Positions 63,386 to 64,000 of a stretch of DNA of 64,000 bases are shown here, in pieces. Numbering within the stretch: position 1 is the first letter of the stretch; each line of letters starts with the position of its first letter. Location of the stretch: contig JAKPAC010000040.1 of NCBI GenBank assembly GCA_029779645.1, positions 62,001 through 126,000 of the forward strand, given 5' to 3'. The notes below the pieces were generated by a model. The model ran no database searches. It was given only the letters and a program-made list of their open reading frames with translations, and was not told where the DNA came from. The position numbers were made by a program, and so were the translations under genes. The DNA is from Actinomycetes bacterium (GTDB taxonomy: Bacteria > Actinomycetota > Actinomycetes > Actinomycetales > Microbacteriaceae).

Positions 63386-64000
63386 GGCTGGCGTTTCTCG
63401 GCCGCCGCCGTCGGCTCGGCATCTTCTGCGGGCTCGGCAGCCTGCTCCGGTGTGGCCGCGGCGTCCACCGAGCTCGTCTCTGCTGACGACTGCTCCTGGG
63501 TTCCCTCGTCATCCTGCGTGACCTCGTCGCCCGAGAGCCAGCGCAGCCAACCGTTTCGCGGGTCGCCCTCGAGGATCAGCGTGCGCACCAGCAGCGTCAG
63601 CGGGATCGAGAGGATCGCGCCGAGCGGGCCGATCACGAACGTCCAGAAGATCACCGAGAAGAAGCTCAGGGTGAGGGTCAGGTTGACCGCGTCGCTCACG
63701 AACTTGGGCTGCACGAGCACCTGCAGCACCACGTTCACGACCGAGTAGATCGCGATCACGATGAGCATGAGCGGCAGCCCGCCCACCACGAGCGCGAGCA
63801 GCGCCGGCGGCACGAGGCCCAGCACGAAGCCGATGTTCGGCACGAAGTTGGTGACGAAGGCGAGGATGCCCCACACGATCGGGATCGGGATGCCGAGCGC
63901 CCACAGCGCGATCGTGTCGACCACGGCGACGACCAGGCCGAACGAGGCGTTCACGACGTAGTAGCGGCGCACGCCGACGTTGAACCGCGCGATGCGCTCG
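63382..64000 (-). CDS. AI-2E family transporter, 5' end outside the window
   Basis: The coding frame is open to the right edge, so only the C-terminal ~206 residues are present. Membrane segments carry PIPIVWGILAFVTNFVPNIG, FVSDAVNLTLTLSFFSVIFW and GPLGAILSIPLTLLVR, the last third of the AI-2E exporter/permease family. An acidic Glu/Ala/Thr-rich tail follows. The substrate is uncertain; the family includes transporters that are not specific for AI-2. Confidence 0.85.
   Translation of the reverse strand, partial: ERIARFNVGVRRYYVVNASFGLVVAVVDTIALWALGIPIPIVWGILAFVTNFVPNIGFVLGLVPPALLALVVGGLPLMLIVIAIYSVVNVVLQVLVQPKFVSDAVNLTLTLSFFSVIFWTFVIGPLGAILSIPLTLLVRTLILEGDPRNGWLRWLSGDEVTQDDEGTQEQSSAETSSVDAAATPEQAAEPAEDAEPTAAAEKRQP

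Overview
The window is high-GC DNA with compact, often overlapping genes. Strong GTG/TTG start usage, a complete set of menaquinone genes, an F420-type LLM oxidoreductase, a DUF222/HNH gene, System II cytochrome c maturation and a bS22-type mini ribosomal protein all point to an actinobacterium. The gene set and codon habits (Asp-Ala as GATGCC, Ala-Ser as GCATCC) best fit the family Microbacteriaceae; the genus cannot be read from the sequence. No phage, plasmid, transposase, CRISPR, rRNA or tRNA gene is visible. This is chromosomal core and shell content.

Layout. 1-2.8 kb: YaeQ end, acyl-CoA synthetase, YCII protein. 2.9-7.7 kb: DUF1684, an odd Ldh-family protein and a methionine-type ABC importer (metQNI). 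7.7-11.4 kb: alpha/beta hydrolase, double ABM-like protein, a MocR-type regulator without its PLP lysine, msrA. 11.4-17.5 kb: sufU-sufS on the minus strand, then sbcD-sbcC. 17.7-22.3 kb: proline-rich membrane protein and a large Fe-S nuclease/helicase. 22.5-30.8 kb: upp, tadA, LLM oxidoreductase, a cation diffusion facilitator, a hydrolase with Ser replaced by Ala, proC and a KtrAB-like K+ uptake pair. 30.8-35.7 kb: ArsR regulator, excisionase-like HTH protein, bS22, small redox and Dabb proteins, phosphatase, archaeal-type AspRS. 35.9-41.4 kb: cytochrome c maturation operon (phosphatase, TlpA/ResA-like, ccdA, resB, ccsB). 41.9-47.8 kb: YhgE/Pip protein and an MMPL transporter carrying a degenerate ABC domain, controlled by a divergent TetR gene with two operator palindromes between them. 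48-60.8 kb: menC, menB, menE, menA, menD, menF, menG and a polyprenyl diphosphate synthase, interrupted by a DUF222/HNH gene and small membrane proteins. 60.9-64 kb: ferredoxin-NADP reductase, a hydrolase, and the end of an AI-2E family permease.

How it works together. The men genes plus the prenyl synthase make menaquinone, and the ccd/res genes assemble cytochrome c, so about a third of the window serves a menaquinone/cytochrome c respiratory chain. menH and menI are not in the window.

A recurrent regulatory feature is a TANNNT -10 hexamer exactly 6 nt (sometimes 7) before the start codon, found at 18 genes, which implies widespread leaderless transcription. The other unusual features are several enzymes or ATPase domains that have lost key catalytic residues (Ldh family, MocR, alpha/beta hydrolase, ABC domain of the MMPL fusion) and hexanucleotide repeat tracts that lie only in intergenic gaps of the men region.
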